A stretch of DNA of 64,000 nucleotides from Candidula unifasciata (Eukaryota > Mollusca > Gastropoda > Stylommatophora > Geomitridae), in NCBI GenBank assembly GCA_905116865.2, contig CAJHNH020005011.1, forward strand, positions 180,727-244,726, in the 5' to 3' direction. Under the pieces are notes generated by a model. It saw nothing but the letters and a program-made list of their open reading frames with translations. It searched no databases and was not told the DNA's origin. Within the stretch, counting starts at the first letter, position 1. Each line of letters opens with the position of its first letter. A program made the position numbers and the translations under genes. Shown here in pieces: positions 15,505-26,129 of this stretch.

Positions 15505-15850
15505 TTTTTGTCTGGGCACTGTCAGTTATCACATGTGAACATGTATTTTTGTGACTGGGCACTGTCAGTTATCACATGTGAACATGTATTTTTGTGACTG
15601 GGCACTGTCAGTTATCACTTGTGAACATGTATTTTTGTGACTGGGCACTGTCAGGTATCACATGTGAACATGTATTTTTGTGACTGGGCACTGTCAGGTA
15701 TCACATGTGAACATATATTTTTGTGAATGGGCACTGTCAGTTATCTCATGTGAACATATATTTTTGTGAGTAGATACTCTCAGGTATCTCATGTGAACAT
15801 ATATTTTTGTGAGTAGGCACTGTCAGTTATCTCATGTGAACATATATTTG
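15505..15850 (+). repeat. 43-bp minisatellite, eight copies, ending at an exon acceptor
   Basis: Units carry gactgggcactgtcagttat followed by cacatgtgaacatg and a T run. The last unit runs into the pyrimidine tract of the 15863 exon. Confidence 0.85.
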
Positions 15851-15862
15851 TTTTCCCGACAG

Positions 15863-15964
15863 GAGACTGGCGAGTGCCCCCTACATTGTGCAGCTCGAGA
15901 AGGTCTGCTGTCTGTAGTGCAGACCATGTGCTGTCTTGGGGCCAATGTGGACACCACCTCAACA
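15863..15964 (+). CDS. DAPK1: DAPK1 exon: ankyrin repeat
   Basis: The exon is 102 bp (34 codons), phase 0 on both sides. It encodes an ankyrin repeat with CPLHCAAREGLLSVVQTM followed by LGANVDTT. The acceptor follows a 43-bp tandem array that runs up to a short pyrimidine tract (ttttcccgacag). The donor is aca/gtaagt. Its second half resembles the last full ankyrin repeat of human DAPK1 as I recall it (GILDVVRYLCLMGASV). Confidence 0.9.
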
Positions 15965-16332
15965 GTAAGTGGGCTCACCAACCAGTGCTCAGTCTCCTCG
16001 TGTGTTATTGTGAACTAATATCGCTCTCCATCTGTTACTTGACAGTATTCTTCCACCTATAGTTGTGAACCCCTGTCTCTTCCACTCTCATATAACTTAA
16101 ATTGACCGTTCTCTCTGTGTGTGGCTTCTTGGGCCTCATTTTGGTGGTGGTAGGAAAACCTACATACCATTTATAGGCATATCATAAAAATGTGACCTAT
16201 TCAGAATTAGCTGGAATCCCGCCCTAGCTGTAAACCACAAAATAGCCTGCCTCATGCCTTTTTGACGGACAAATGCAAAGGAGGAAACTGCTTCTACAAT
16301 TTGTGTTTGAGTTATCAAAGAATCATTCATGT
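15965..16332. other. Unique intron sequence, nothing recognised
   Basis: About 370 bp after the second ankyrin exon show no repeat unit and no coding signal. Confidence 0.5.
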
Positions 16333-17009
16333 TTACAGTGTCATACTTTTATTTATCTAAGATATCATAGATTCACCCATGTTTACAAATGTCACACTTT
16401 TATTTGTCTGTGAGATATCATAGATTCACCCATGTTTACAAATGTCACACTTTTATTTGTCTGTGAGATGTCATAGATTCACCCATGTTTATTAATGTCA
16501 CACTTTTATTTGTCTGTGAGATATCATAGATTCACCCATGTTTACTAATGTCACACTTTTATTTGTCTGTGAGATATCATAGATTCACCCATGTTTACTA
16601 ATGTCACACTTTTATTTGTCTGTGAGATGTCATAGATTCACCCATGTTTACTAATGTCACACTTTTATTTGTCTGTGAGATATCATAGATTCATCCATGT
16701 TTACTAATGTCACACTTTTATTTGTCTGTGAGATATCATAGATTCACCCATGTTTACTAATGTCACACTTTTATTTGTCTGTGAGATGTCATAGATTCAC
16801 CCATGTTTACTAATGTCACACTTTTATTTGTCTGTGAGATATCATAGATTCACCCATGTTTACAAATGTCACACTTTTATTTGTCTGTGAGATATCATAG
16901 ATTCACCCATGTTTACAAATGTCACACTTTTATTTGTCTGTGAGATATCATAGATTCACCCATGTTTACAAATGTCACACTTTTATTTGTCTGTGAGATG
17001 TCATGTTTA
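16333..17009 (+). repeat. 53-bp minisatellite, about 13 copies
   Basis: The unit carries gatatcatagattcaccca, tgtttactaatgtcacac and ttttatttgtctgtga. The last copy is cut by the TIR element at 17018. Confidence 0.9.
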
Positions 17010-17017
17010 CAAATGTT

Positions 17018-17260
17018 GGCTATCCTCCGAATAGTGGGCACAAAAGATGGCGGCCAAAAACAGGGCCTCAGTAACGTGTCAATTGCACACTTCTGGCGAC
17101 CTAATTTGCGGTTTTCCTGCGACTACCGCCACCGCCGAGAGTATCCCCCATGCCGCGTGAGCGGTTTGGATTGGGGCTGAACTAGATGGCTAGGACTCAC
17201 GAGCAAAGCTGCAGGAGATGCGGAAGCTGCTGCTTTGTGCCCGTTATTCGGAGGATGGCC
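17018..17260. mobile_element. Short non-autonomous TIR DNA transposon (MITE) with 8-bp TSD
   Basis: The ends are inverted repeats of about 27 bp: ggctatcctccgaatagtgg at the left and, as reverse complement of the right end, ggccatcctccgaataacgg, both continuing gcacaaa. Direct repeats caaatgtt flank it exactly at 17010-17017 and 17261-17268. An 8-bp duplication points to hAT, P or Merlin-like transposases; the terminal GG is less usual for hAT. The 243-bp element is GC-richer than its surroundings and has no transposase. It inserted into the 53-bp array, 55 bp from the next exon. Confidence 0.85.
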
Positions 17261-17315
17261 CAAATGTTATACTTTAAAACGTGTGGACTAAAGGGAGGCT
17301 ACTCATATTTAACAG

Positions 17316-17414
17316 GATGGATTAACTCCCCTTCACTTGGCTTGTAAATTTGGTCATATAGAGATTGTACGATGTCTGCTCATGGTTGGTGCCAATCCAG
17401 ATGTCATCAACAAG
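17316..17414 (+). CDS. DAPK1: DAPK1 exon: ankyrin repeat
   Basis: The exon is 99 bp, phase 0 on both sides, one 33-residue ankyrin repeat (DGLTPLHLACKFGHIEIV, then VGANPDVINK). The acceptor is tatttaacag and the donor is aag/gtcagt. A TIR transposable element ends 55 bp before it, so the intron sequence between element and exon is unusually short. A long TTC run and a poly-C run follow in the next intron. Confidence 0.92.
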
Positions 17415-17529
17415 GTCAGTCTGTCTGCTTGCATGTGTTAGTTATTTCTTGCAGAACCTACAGATTATCTTTGTTGTTTAATTTAATATGGATGCAGCTA
17501 TTTATTTCATTTGGGTGTGGTCATTTCAT

Positions 17530-17670
17530 CTGTTTTTTCTTCTTCTTCTTCTTTTTCTTCTTCTTCTTCTTCTTCTCCCCATTGACTAGCTTTTTACAGC
17601 ATGCTTGTTAAAGACTCAGTGGGTCTATTTAACCCTAACACCTTTCCTCTCCCCCCCCCCCCCCCCCCCT
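17530..17670 (+). repeat. TTC-rich run and poly-C tract
   Basis: A (TTC)n run at about 17534-17575 is followed, after unique sequence, by an uninterrupted C run at about 17650-17668. Confidence 0.85.
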
Positions 17671-17828
17671 TCTATGGTGCCTGGAACCCACACAGGAAAT
17701 AGCTTCTTATTTTGCTAAGTACAACTTTCTATGCGTCTGTGAAGTAGGAATTATGAACCACAATGTCATAAGTCCAGAGCCAGCTGCAGTAACTTGACAG
17801 TAGATTGCTTTACATTGATTTTAGTTAC

Positions 17829-17990
17829 AAGTCGATGTAAAATTGAAAAGTAAAACCACAAACAAATGGATGTTAAATCATCAAGTAAAATCACAGGCGA
17901 ATGGGTGTAAAATTGTTCAGTAAAATCACAAACAAATGGATGTTCAATTGACAAGTAAAATCACAGACAAATAGTTGTAAAATGATCCAG
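17829..17990 (+). repeat. About 35-bp repeat, five copies
   Basis: Units are variants of agtaaaatcacaaacaaatg followed by gatgttaaatc. The last merges into the 53-bp array next to it. Confidence 0.7.
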
Positions 17991-18560
17991 TCAAGTATGT
18001 GAGCAGATTTTCTGGGCTGACAAATAGTTGTAAAATGATCCAGTCAAGTAAGTGAGCAGATTTTCTGGGCTGACAAATAGTTGTAAAATGATCCAGTCAA
18101 GTCTGTGAGTAGATTTTCTGGGCTGACAAATAGTTTTAAAATGATCCAGTCAAGTCTGTGAGCAGATTTTCTGGGCTGACAAATAGTTGTAAAATGATCC
18201 AGTCAAGTAAGTGAGCAGATTTTCTGGGCTGACAAATAGTTGTAAAATGATCCAGTCATGTCTGTGAGCAGATTTTCTGGGCTGACAAATAGTTGTAAAA
18301 TGATCCAGTCAAGTCTGTGAGCAGATTTTCTGGGCTGACAAATAGTTGTAAAATGATCCAGTCAAGTCTGTGAGCAGATTTTCTGGGCTGACAAATAGTT
18401 GTAAAATGATCCAGTCAAGTCTGTGAGCAGATTTTCTGGGCTGACAAATAGTTGTAAAATGATCCAGTCAAGTCTGTGAGCAGATTTTCTGGGCTGACAA
18501 ATAGTTGTAAAATGATCCAGTCAAGTCTGTGAGCAGATTTTCTGGGCTGACAAATAGTTG
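17953..18560 (+). repeat. 53-bp minisatellite, about 11 copies
   Basis: The unit contains gacaaatagttgtaaaatga, tccagtcaagtctgtgag and cagattttctgggct. It is unrelated to the 53-bp array at 16333. Confidence 0.9.
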
Positions 18561-18616
18561 CTCCAACTGAGAACAGAGAAATTCCATAGGGGACTGCAAG
18601 GAAAGCATATTACACA

Positions 18617-18780
18617 TGTCAGTTGTTGAGGCACATGATGATGATAATAATGATGGTTACCAAAGCAGTTACCATCGGTGATACCTACAGATATGTTTGC
18701 ACAGTTGTTGAGGCACATGATGATGATAATAATGATGGTTACCAAAGCAGTTACCATCGGTGATACCTACAGATATGTTT
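18617..18780 (+). repeat. 81-bp tandem duplication
   Basis: Two near-identical copies start cagttgttgaggcacatgat and contain a GAT/AAT-rich stretch. Confidence 0.85.
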
Positions 18781-19127
18781 GCTTGATGAGGGTGAGAAGA
18801 TATTACACATGACTCAAGGGTCACTCATTCTTTTATCTGTAACTGTTACAGTATGTGTCACACTGACATGATCTCTCTCTCTCTCTTCCTCTCTCGCTCC
18901 TCTCTCTCTCCTTCTCTCTCCCTCTGTCTCTCCCCTCTGTCTCTCTTTCACTTATATGTCAGGTTGTTGCAGTGTATGTTTATGACCCCTCCCCCCTTTC
19001 CACAGTGCCTGGGATTTTGGTTTGGTGTATGTACATAAGATCTATCTTTCTGTTGTCAGTCAGGTTGTTACTGTATATATATGTTCACGATCTTCCCCCC
19101 ACCCCACTACCATCTTTTTGTGTGTGC

Positions 19128-21564
19128 CTGTCATTATGTTACAGTATGTAAACAGATCTGTCTCTTTCTTCCTCTTGCCTGTCATTATGTTACAGTATGT
19201 GAACAGATCTGTCTCTCTCTTCCTCTTGCCTGTCATTATGTTACAGTATGTGTACAGATCTGTCTCTTTCTTCCTCTTGCCTGTCATTATGTTACAGTAT
19301 GTGTACAGATCTGTCTCTCTCTTCCTCTTACCTGTCATTATGTTACAGTATGTGTACAGATCTGTCTCTTTCTTCCTCTTGCCTGTCATTATGTTACAGT
19401 ATGTGTACAGATTTGTCTCTTTCTTCCTCTTGTCTGTCATTATGTTACAGTATGTGAACAGATCTGTCTCTCTCTTCCTCACCCCTGTCATTATGTTACA
19501 GAATGTGAACAGATCTGTCTCTCTCTTCCTCTTGCCTGTCATTAAGTTACAGTATGTGTACAGATTTGTCTCTCTCTTCCTCTTGCCTATCATTATGTTA
19601 CAGTATGTGTACAGATTTTTCTCTCTCTTCCTCTTGCCTGTCATTATGTTACAGTATGTGTACAGATCTGTCTCTCTCTTCCTCTTGCCTGTCATTATGT
19701 TACAGTATGTGTACAGATTTGTCTCTCTCTTCCTCTTGCCTGTCATTATGTTACAGTATGTGTACAGATCTGTCTCTCTCTTCCTCTTGCCTGTCATTAT
19801 TTTACAGTATGTGAACAGACCTGTCTCTCTCTTCCTCACCCCTGTCATTATGTTACAGTATGTGTACAGATCTGACTCTTTCTTTCTCTTGCCTGTCATT
19901 ATGTTACAGAATGTGAACAGATCTGTCTCTCTCTTCCTCTTGCCTATCATCATGTTACAGTATGTGTACAGATTTGTCTCCCTCTTCCTCTTGCCTGTCA
20001 TTATGTTACAGTATGTGAACAGACCTGTCTCTTTCTTCCTCTTGCCTGTCATTATGTTACAGTATGTGTACAGATTTGTCTCTCTCTTCCTCTTGCCTGT
20101 CATTATGTTACAGTATGTGTACAGATTTATCTCTCTCTTCCTCTTGCCTGTCATTATGTTACAGTATGTGTACAGATTTGTCTCTCTCTTCCTCTTGCCT
20201 GTCATTATGTTACAGTATGTGTACAGATTTGTCTTTCTCTTCCTCTTGCCTGTCATTATGTTACAGTATGTGTACAGATCTGTCTGTCTCTTCCTCTTGC
20301 ATGTCATTATGTTACAGTATGTGAACAGATCTGTCTCTTTCTTCCTCTTGCCTGTCATTATGTTACAGTATGTGTACAGATTTGTCTCTCTCTTCCTCTT
20401 GCCTGTCATTATGTTACAGTATGTGTACAGATCTGTCTCTCTCTTCCTCTTGCCTGTCATTATTTTACAGTATGTGGACAGACCTGTCTCTCTCTTCCTC
20501 ACCCCTGTCATTATGTTACAGTATGTGTACAGATCTGTCTCTTTCTTTCTCTTGCCTGTCATTATGTTACAGAATGTGAACAGATCTGTCTCTCTCTTCC
20601 TCTTGCCTATCATCATGTTACAGTATGTGTACAGATTTGTCTCCCTCTTCCTCTTGCCTGTCATTATGTTACAGTATGTGAACAGACCTGTCTCTTTCTT
20701 CCTCTTGCCTGTCATTATGTTACAGTATGTGTACAGATTTGTCTCTCTCTTCCTCTTGCCTGTCATTATGTTACAGTATGTGTACAGATTTATCTCTCTC
20801 TTCCTCTTGCCTGTCATTATGTTACAGTATGTGTACAGATTTGTCTCTCTCTTCCTCTTGCCTGTCATTATGTTACAGTATGTGTACAGATTTGTCTTTC
20901 TCTTCCTCTTGCCTGTCATTATGTTACAGTATGTGTACAGATCTGTCTGTCTCTTCCTCTTGCATGTCATTATGTTACAGTATGTGAACAGATCTGTCTC
21001 TCTCTTCCTCTTGCCTGTCATTATGTTACAGTATGTGTACAGATCTGTCTCTTTCTTCCTCTTGCCTATCATTATGTTACAGTATGTGAACAGATCTGTC
21101 TCTCTCTTCCTCACCCCTGTCACTATGTTACAGAATGTGAACAGATCTGTCTCTCTCTTCCTCTTGCCTGTCATTATGTTACAGTATGTGAACAGATCTG
21201 TCTCTCTCTCTTCATCTTGCCTGTCATTATGTTACAGTATGTGAACAGATCTGTCTCTCTCTTCCTCTTGCCTGTCATTATGTTACAGTATGTGAGCAGA
21301 TCTGTCTCTCTCTTCCTCTTGCCTGTCATTATGTTACAGTATGTGAACAGATCTGTCTCTTTCTTCCTCTTGCCTGTCATTATGTTACAGTATGTGAACA
21401 GATCTGTCTCTCTTTTCCTCTTGCCTGTCATTATGTTACAGTATGTGAACAGATCTCTCTGTCTCTCTCTCTCTTCCTTTCCTCTTGCCTGTCATTATGT
21501 TACAGTATGTGTATAGATTTGTCTCTATCTTCCTCTTGCCTGTCATTGTGTTACAGTATGTGTA

Positions 21565-21605
<41 letters not shown>

Positions 21606-21746
21606 GTGTATCAATCACTCTCTCTCTTCCTCTTGCCTGTCATAATGTTACAATATGTGTATCAATCACTCTCTCTCTCTTCCCTTGCCTGTCATTATGT
21701 TACAATATGTGTATCGATCACTCTCTCTCTTCCTCTTGCCTAAAAG
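19128..21746 (+). repeat. 51-bp minisatellite of acceptor-like units, about 46 copies plus degenerate tail
   Basis: Each unit has a pyrimidine tract (ctgtctctctcttcctcttg), then cctgtcattatgttacag and tatgtgtacagat. The array degenerates at about 21450-21740 into CT runs and atgtgtatcaatcac units, and its final piece is the acceptor of the 21747 exon. Because 51 is a multiple of three, both strands give long open frames of repeated residues; these are not genes. A block of 13 units (663 bp) occurs twice. Confidence 0.95.
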
Positions 21747-21824
21747 GACGGCATCACGGGAGAGATCATGGCTTTGGCTCAGGGATTCACCAACATTGCT
21801 GAACTGATGACCACTGTCAAAGGG
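21747..21824 (+). CDS. DAPK1: DAPK1 exon: degenerate last ankyrin repeat
   Basis: The exon is 78 bp (26 codons), phase 0 on both sides, encoding DGITGEIMALAQGFTNIAEL and six more residues. It matches the segment of human DAPK1 that starts DGKTAEDLARSEQ, a half ankyrin repeat leading into the Roc domain. The acceptor tract (ctctctcttcctcttgcctaaaag) is visibly a unit of the 51-bp array upstream. The donor is ggg/gtaggt. A TAA at 21741-21743 lies in frame directly before the exon, which supports the chosen start. Confidence 0.85.
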
Positions 21825-22181
21825 GTAGGTAACTCTCTTTTTTACTGTCTGCACTACATTAACTTGATGATGTCCCTTAGCTCAGTGGTCTTTATATCAG
21901 CATTAGAGAGAAGATAGGAACAAGTTTTGCTGGGATGGCATTGAAAAATAGAGAATGTATTGGTTTGCCATCTAAAAAGAATGCAGAAAAAATAAAGAAT
22001 GAATTAGTTTGCCATCTAAGAATAATGCAGCCAGACCAACTATTTATAAGACCTTCTACATCTGGGTAGAAGGCAAGTGGAAGATATGGATAGATGATGT
22101 AGCTGAATCCTGGACGAAGTTGAACAAATCCATCATCAAGCCACTGGAGAAGTGCAACACAATAAGGACACTGGGCTACAG
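21825..22181. other. Unique intron sequence with a small internal duplication
   Basis: Within about 360 bp, the segment with attggtttgccatctaaaaa and attagtttgccatctaagaa appears twice. Nothing else is recognised. Confidence 0.5.
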
Positions 22182-23050
22182 ACAGAGTGATGACAGAGCA
22201 AGAAGTTGTACAGACCACGGTTGCCTGACATCAACAGACAGGTAACAGAGTGATGACAGAGCATGAAGTTGTACAGACCACAGTGGCCTGACATCAACAG
22301 ACAGGTAACAAGAGTGATGACAGAGCATGAAGTTGTACAGACCACGGTTGCCTGACATCAACAGACTGGTAACAGAGTGATGACAGAGCATGAAGTTGTA
22401 CAGACCACAGTGGCCTGACATCAACAGACAGGTAACAGAGTGATGACAGAGCAAGAAGTTGTACAGACCACGGTTGCCTGACATCAACAGACAGGTAACA
22501 GAGTGATGACAGAGCAAAAAGTTGTACAGACCACAGTGGCCTGACATCAACAGACAGGTAACAGAGTGATGACAGAGCAAGAAGTTTTACAGACCACGGT
22601 TGCCTGACATCAACAGACAGGTAACAGAGTGATGACAGAGCAAGAAGTTGTACAGACCACAGTGGCCTGACATCAACAGACAGGTAACAGAGTGATGACA
22701 GAGCATGAAGTTGTACAGACCACGGTTGCCTGACATCAACAGACAGGTAACAGAGTGATGACAGAGCATGAAGTTGTACAGACCACAGTGGCCTGACATC
22801 AACAGACAGGTAACAGAGTGATGACAGAGCATGAAGTTGTACAGACCATGGTTGCCTGACATCAACAGACAGGTAACAGAGTGATGACAGAGCAAGAAGT
22901 TTTACAGACCACAGTGGCCTGACATCAACAGACAGGTAACAGAGTGATGACAGAGCATGAAGTTGTACAGACCACGGTTGCCTGACATCAACAGACAGGT
23001 AACAGAGTGATGACAGAGAAAAAAGTTTTACAGACCACGGTTGCCTGACA
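22182..23050 (+). repeat. 63-bp minisatellite with 126-bp dimer structure
   Basis: The unit starts acagagtgatgacagagca and includes gaagttgtacagaccac, then either ggttgcctg or agtggcctg, then acatcaacagacaggta. The two variants alternate for at least 12 units. The minus strand stays open because 63 is a multiple of three. Confidence 0.92.
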
Positions 23051-23640
23051 TCATGTTGCCAGGTGTAGCCCACAGTTGCCTGACATCGTGTTGCCAGGTG
23101 TAGCCTTGACCAGTTACTCCCATGCCAGATTTTAGTGAGTTGTCAGTTGCCTTGACATATACTAGGCTTTTGCCAAGCTGGCAAGCTATCACTCCCTGAG
23201 TATTACAGTGTCCACAACTTTAACCCATCTATGTCCATCAGACAGCCACAATAAGTATGATAGTTTCCACATCTTTAACTCATTGCTGTCCTTCAAACAA
23301 CCACTATGAGTATGCCAGTTTGCACAGCTTTAACTCATATCTGTCCATCAAACAACCACTTCCTTAGTATGCCAGTTCGCACAGCTTTAACTTATCTATG
23401 TCCTTCAAACAACCACTCACACTCTCTAGTAAACTAGCGACTCCCTGACAATGTATGAAATATTTTAATTCTTCTGCACATTGCTGAAGCATCTTTCATG
23501 AGATCATTCAGTATTTTTAATTACATTATTAGTATTCATCAACAACAACAACAACAAAATTGCTGATACTTCTGTCTTTCATAATATGGTTTTATCTGTT
23601 ATCTCCACATGTTATTGCAGGTCTTCAGCCAGTATATGAT
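23051..23640. other. Low-copy degenerate repeats and unique intron sequence
   Basis: A 37-bp piece with ttgccaggtgtagcc is duplicated near 23050-23105. At 23210-23430 a roughly 60-bp segment with tttaactcatctatgtcc recurs about four times with substitutions. The rest is unique. Confidence 0.55.
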
Positions 23641-23659
23641 CTTAATTGACAATTGTAAA

Positions 23660-24095
23660 TCTGTGATTGTGTGACTGTAAACCTGAGACATAATTATATT
23701 TGAGTGACTAAATCTGTGACAAGCTGTTAGCTGAATGACTTAAACCCTGTAATTGAGTGACTGTAAACCTATAGCTTAGTGCTTTTAAACCTATGACAGA
23801 GCGACTGTAAACCTGTGACAGAGTGACTGTAAACCTATAACTGAGTGACTGTAAACCTGTGACTGAGTGACTGTAAACCTGTGACAGAGTGACTGTAAAT
23901 CTATGACTGAGCGACTGTTAACCTGTGACAGAGTGACTGTAAACCTATGACTGAGTGAGTGTAAACCTGTGACTGAGTGACTGTTAACCTGTGACTGAGT
24001 GACTAAACCTGTGACAGAGTGACTGTTGACCTGTGACTGAGTGACTGTAAACCTGTGACTTAGTGAATAAACCTGTGACAGAGTGACTAAACCAA
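23660..24095 (+). repeat. About 21-bp repeat, some 20 copies
   Basis: Variants of gtgactgtaaacctgtgact are repeated up to about 30 bp before the acceptor of the 24127 exon. Confidence 0.85.
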
Positions 24096-24126
24096 CCCCT
24101 GACATAATTCTATGTTTCCTTGTCAG

Positions 24127-24316
24127 GAGAAACGACTGGCATTGATTGGTCAGCTCAAACCATTACCTCAGCCAATCAGCAGAGTCAAGTTGAAGCTGCT
24201 GGGTTCTACTGGAGTTGGCAAGTCTATGCTTGTAGAGGCTCTCAAGACAGGCTTTCTGGGCAGCTTCTTTCGGAGAAAACTTCATCCTCCTGGAGCCACT
24301 TCTTCCAAACATAAGA
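24127..24316 (+). CDS. DAPK1: DAPK1 exon: Roc domain start with P-loop
   Basis: The exon is 190 bp, entering in phase 0 and leaving in phase 1 (AAG A/gtaggt). It encodes RVKLKLLGSTGVGKS, a Walker A P-loop at 24202-24225, then LVEALKTGFLGSFFRRK. Human DAPK1 has RIKLKLFGHSGSGKT and SFFRRR at the same places. Roc domains bind guanine nucleotides and tune DAPK1 activity. The lysine and serine needed for phosphate and magnesium binding are present. The alternative donor at 24321 is unlikely because it would include an in-frame TAG. Confidence 0.95.
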
Positions 24317-24649
24317 GTAGGTTTGCTTATATTTAAATCAGGGTGTTACTTTCTTATGACCTCATGTTATCTTGCTCCCTCTGATACAGTCTGTTGTCTG
24401 TCTCTTATTAGTTGTGATTACCTCATTCTTTTATTTTCTCTGACCTCTCTTGTGCTGTAATATCATAGTCATATTTTATTTGGATGTGTCTAAAGTCTCA
24501 TTCATCAGTTAATATGTTGACAAATCTCACGGGTTTGTGATGTGCTGTGAAATCTCATGCATTTCTGTTTGTTTTGGTCTCCCACTCATCTGTGATTTCT
24601 CACTCAATTCTGCTACATTACATTTGCACTGCTACATTACTGGGTCTCT
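24317..24649. other. Unique intron sequence, nothing recognised
   Basis: About 330 bp of T-rich sequence after the P-loop exon, with no repeat or coding signal. Confidence 0.5.
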
Positions 24650-24895
24650 GTCTGGTCCTCCATGGTGAAGTGGTTAAGCTGTTTGCCCCTGCGCTCTGAT
24701 GGTCATGGGTTCATTCCACGGCTGTGCCCTACAGTTCCTGAGTGCAATATCTACGGAGATCCCTGGGGATCTTTGCTGGAGCAACGGAGAAAATGCTCTG
24801 TGCGACGCTCTCGGCAGACATAGTTTGCCGTTCTGCATAGAGAGACTGAGCCATATGGGATAAAACCCAGTGCAATGAAGTTGATCCTCTCGACT
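24650..24895 (+). mobile_element. tRNA-derived SINE-like element
   Basis: A pol III A-box-like tggtgaagtgg lies at 24663-24673 and a B-box-like gggttcattcc at 24707-24717, the usual spacing for a tRNA-type promoter. A unique body (cctgagtgcaatatctacgg, later gccatatgggataaaaccc) follows. The boundaries are approximate: the right end abuts a 27-bp array, and no tail or clear target duplication was found. The B box has a changed base, so it is an old copy. Confidence 0.6.
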
Positions 24896-24896
24896 T

Positions 24897-25640
24897 TAAC
24901 TGTTAACCTCAACTTGTTACATTACATCCGCACTGTCAACTTGCTACATTACATCCACACTATCAACTTGCTACATTACATCCCCACTATCAACTTGTTA
25001 CATTACATCTGCACTATTAACTTGTTACATTACATCTGCACTATCAACTTGTTACATTACATCCACACTATTAACTTGTTACATTACATCCACACTATCA
25101 ACTTGCTACATTACATCCACACTATTAACTTGCTACATTACATCCACACTATCAACTTGCTACATTACATCCACACTATCAACTTGTTACATTACATCCA
25201 CACTATCAACTTGCTGCATTACATCCACACTATCAACTTGCTACATTACATCCACACTATCAACTTGCTACATTACATCCACACTATCAACTTGCTACAT
25301 TACATCCACACTATCAACTTGCTACATTACATCCACACTATCAACTTGCTACATTACATCCACACTATCATCTTGCTACATTAACTTGTTACATTACATC
25401 CACACTGTCAACTTGTTACATTACATCCACACTATCAACTTGTTACATTACATCCCCACTATCAACTTGTTACATTACATCCGCACTATCGTTACATTAC
25501 ATCCGCACTATTAACTTGTTACATTACATCCCCACTATTAACTTGCTACATTACATCCCCACTATCAACTTGTTACATTCCATCAGCTCTATCAACTTGC
25601 TACATTACATCTGCACTATCAACTTGTTACATTACATCCT
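24897..25640 (+). repeat. 27-bp minisatellite, about 27 copies
   Basis: The unit is aacttgctacattacatcca plus cactatc, with C/T variants. It is continuous with the next, related 28-bp array. Confidence 0.92.
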
Positions 25641-25945
25641 CACTATTACATTACAGCTTCAACATCCGCACTATTACATTACAGCTTCAACATCCACACT
25701 ATTACATTACAGCTTCAACATCCGCACTATTACATTACAGCTTTAACATCCACACTATTACATTACAGCTTCAACATCCACACTATTACATTACAGCTTC
25801 AACATCCGCACTATTACATTACAGCTTCAACATCCGCACTATTACATTACAGCTTCAACATTCACACTATTACATTACAGCTTCAACATCCACACTATTA
25901 CATTACAGCTTCAACATCCGCACTATTACATTACAGCTTCAACAG
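25641..25945 (+). repeat. 28-bp minisatellite, about 11 copies
   Basis: The unit is attacattacagcttcaaca plus tccgcact. It shares the cactattacattac core with the 27-bp array before it and probably arose from it. Confidence 0.9.
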
Positions 25946-25988
25946 TGACCAGTCCTATTGTGTTTAAACTTTTGTTTGACTGCTGCAG

Positions 25989-26096
25989 ATCCCGGTAAAC
26001 TATCCCGACAGTTTAGTCTCCCGACACCACTCAATTATACAGTTGGAAACCCAACCTACACCAAAGGCATTGATGTGCAGACAGTTCATATTGCAG
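25989..26096 (+). CDS. DAPK1: DAPK1 exon: Roc domain, variable segment
   Basis: The exon is 108 bp, phase 1 in and phase 1 out. It starts at ctgctgcag/at and ends gcag/gtcaga. The junction codon with the previous exon gives Asn. It encodes PGKLSRQFSLPTPL and, later, KGIDVQTVHIAG. This matches the poorly conserved stretch between P-loop and switch II in human DAPK1, where KAIDIQNAYLNGVG is similar. A 28-bp array ends about 45 bp upstream, and a 19-bp GT-rich array starts just after the donor. Confidence 0.85.
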
Positions 26097-26129
26097 GTCA
26101 GATACACCTGTGTGTGGTATTTTTGTTGT

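Noticed and set aside
19022..21244. Open frames of more than 700 codons on both strands in the 51-bp array
   Set aside because: The unit is 17 codons long and lacks stops in several frames; the translations are pure repeats, and the array lies inside an intron.
22294..23073. Minus-strand frame of 259 codons
   Set aside because: It is the stop-free translation of the 63-bp array.
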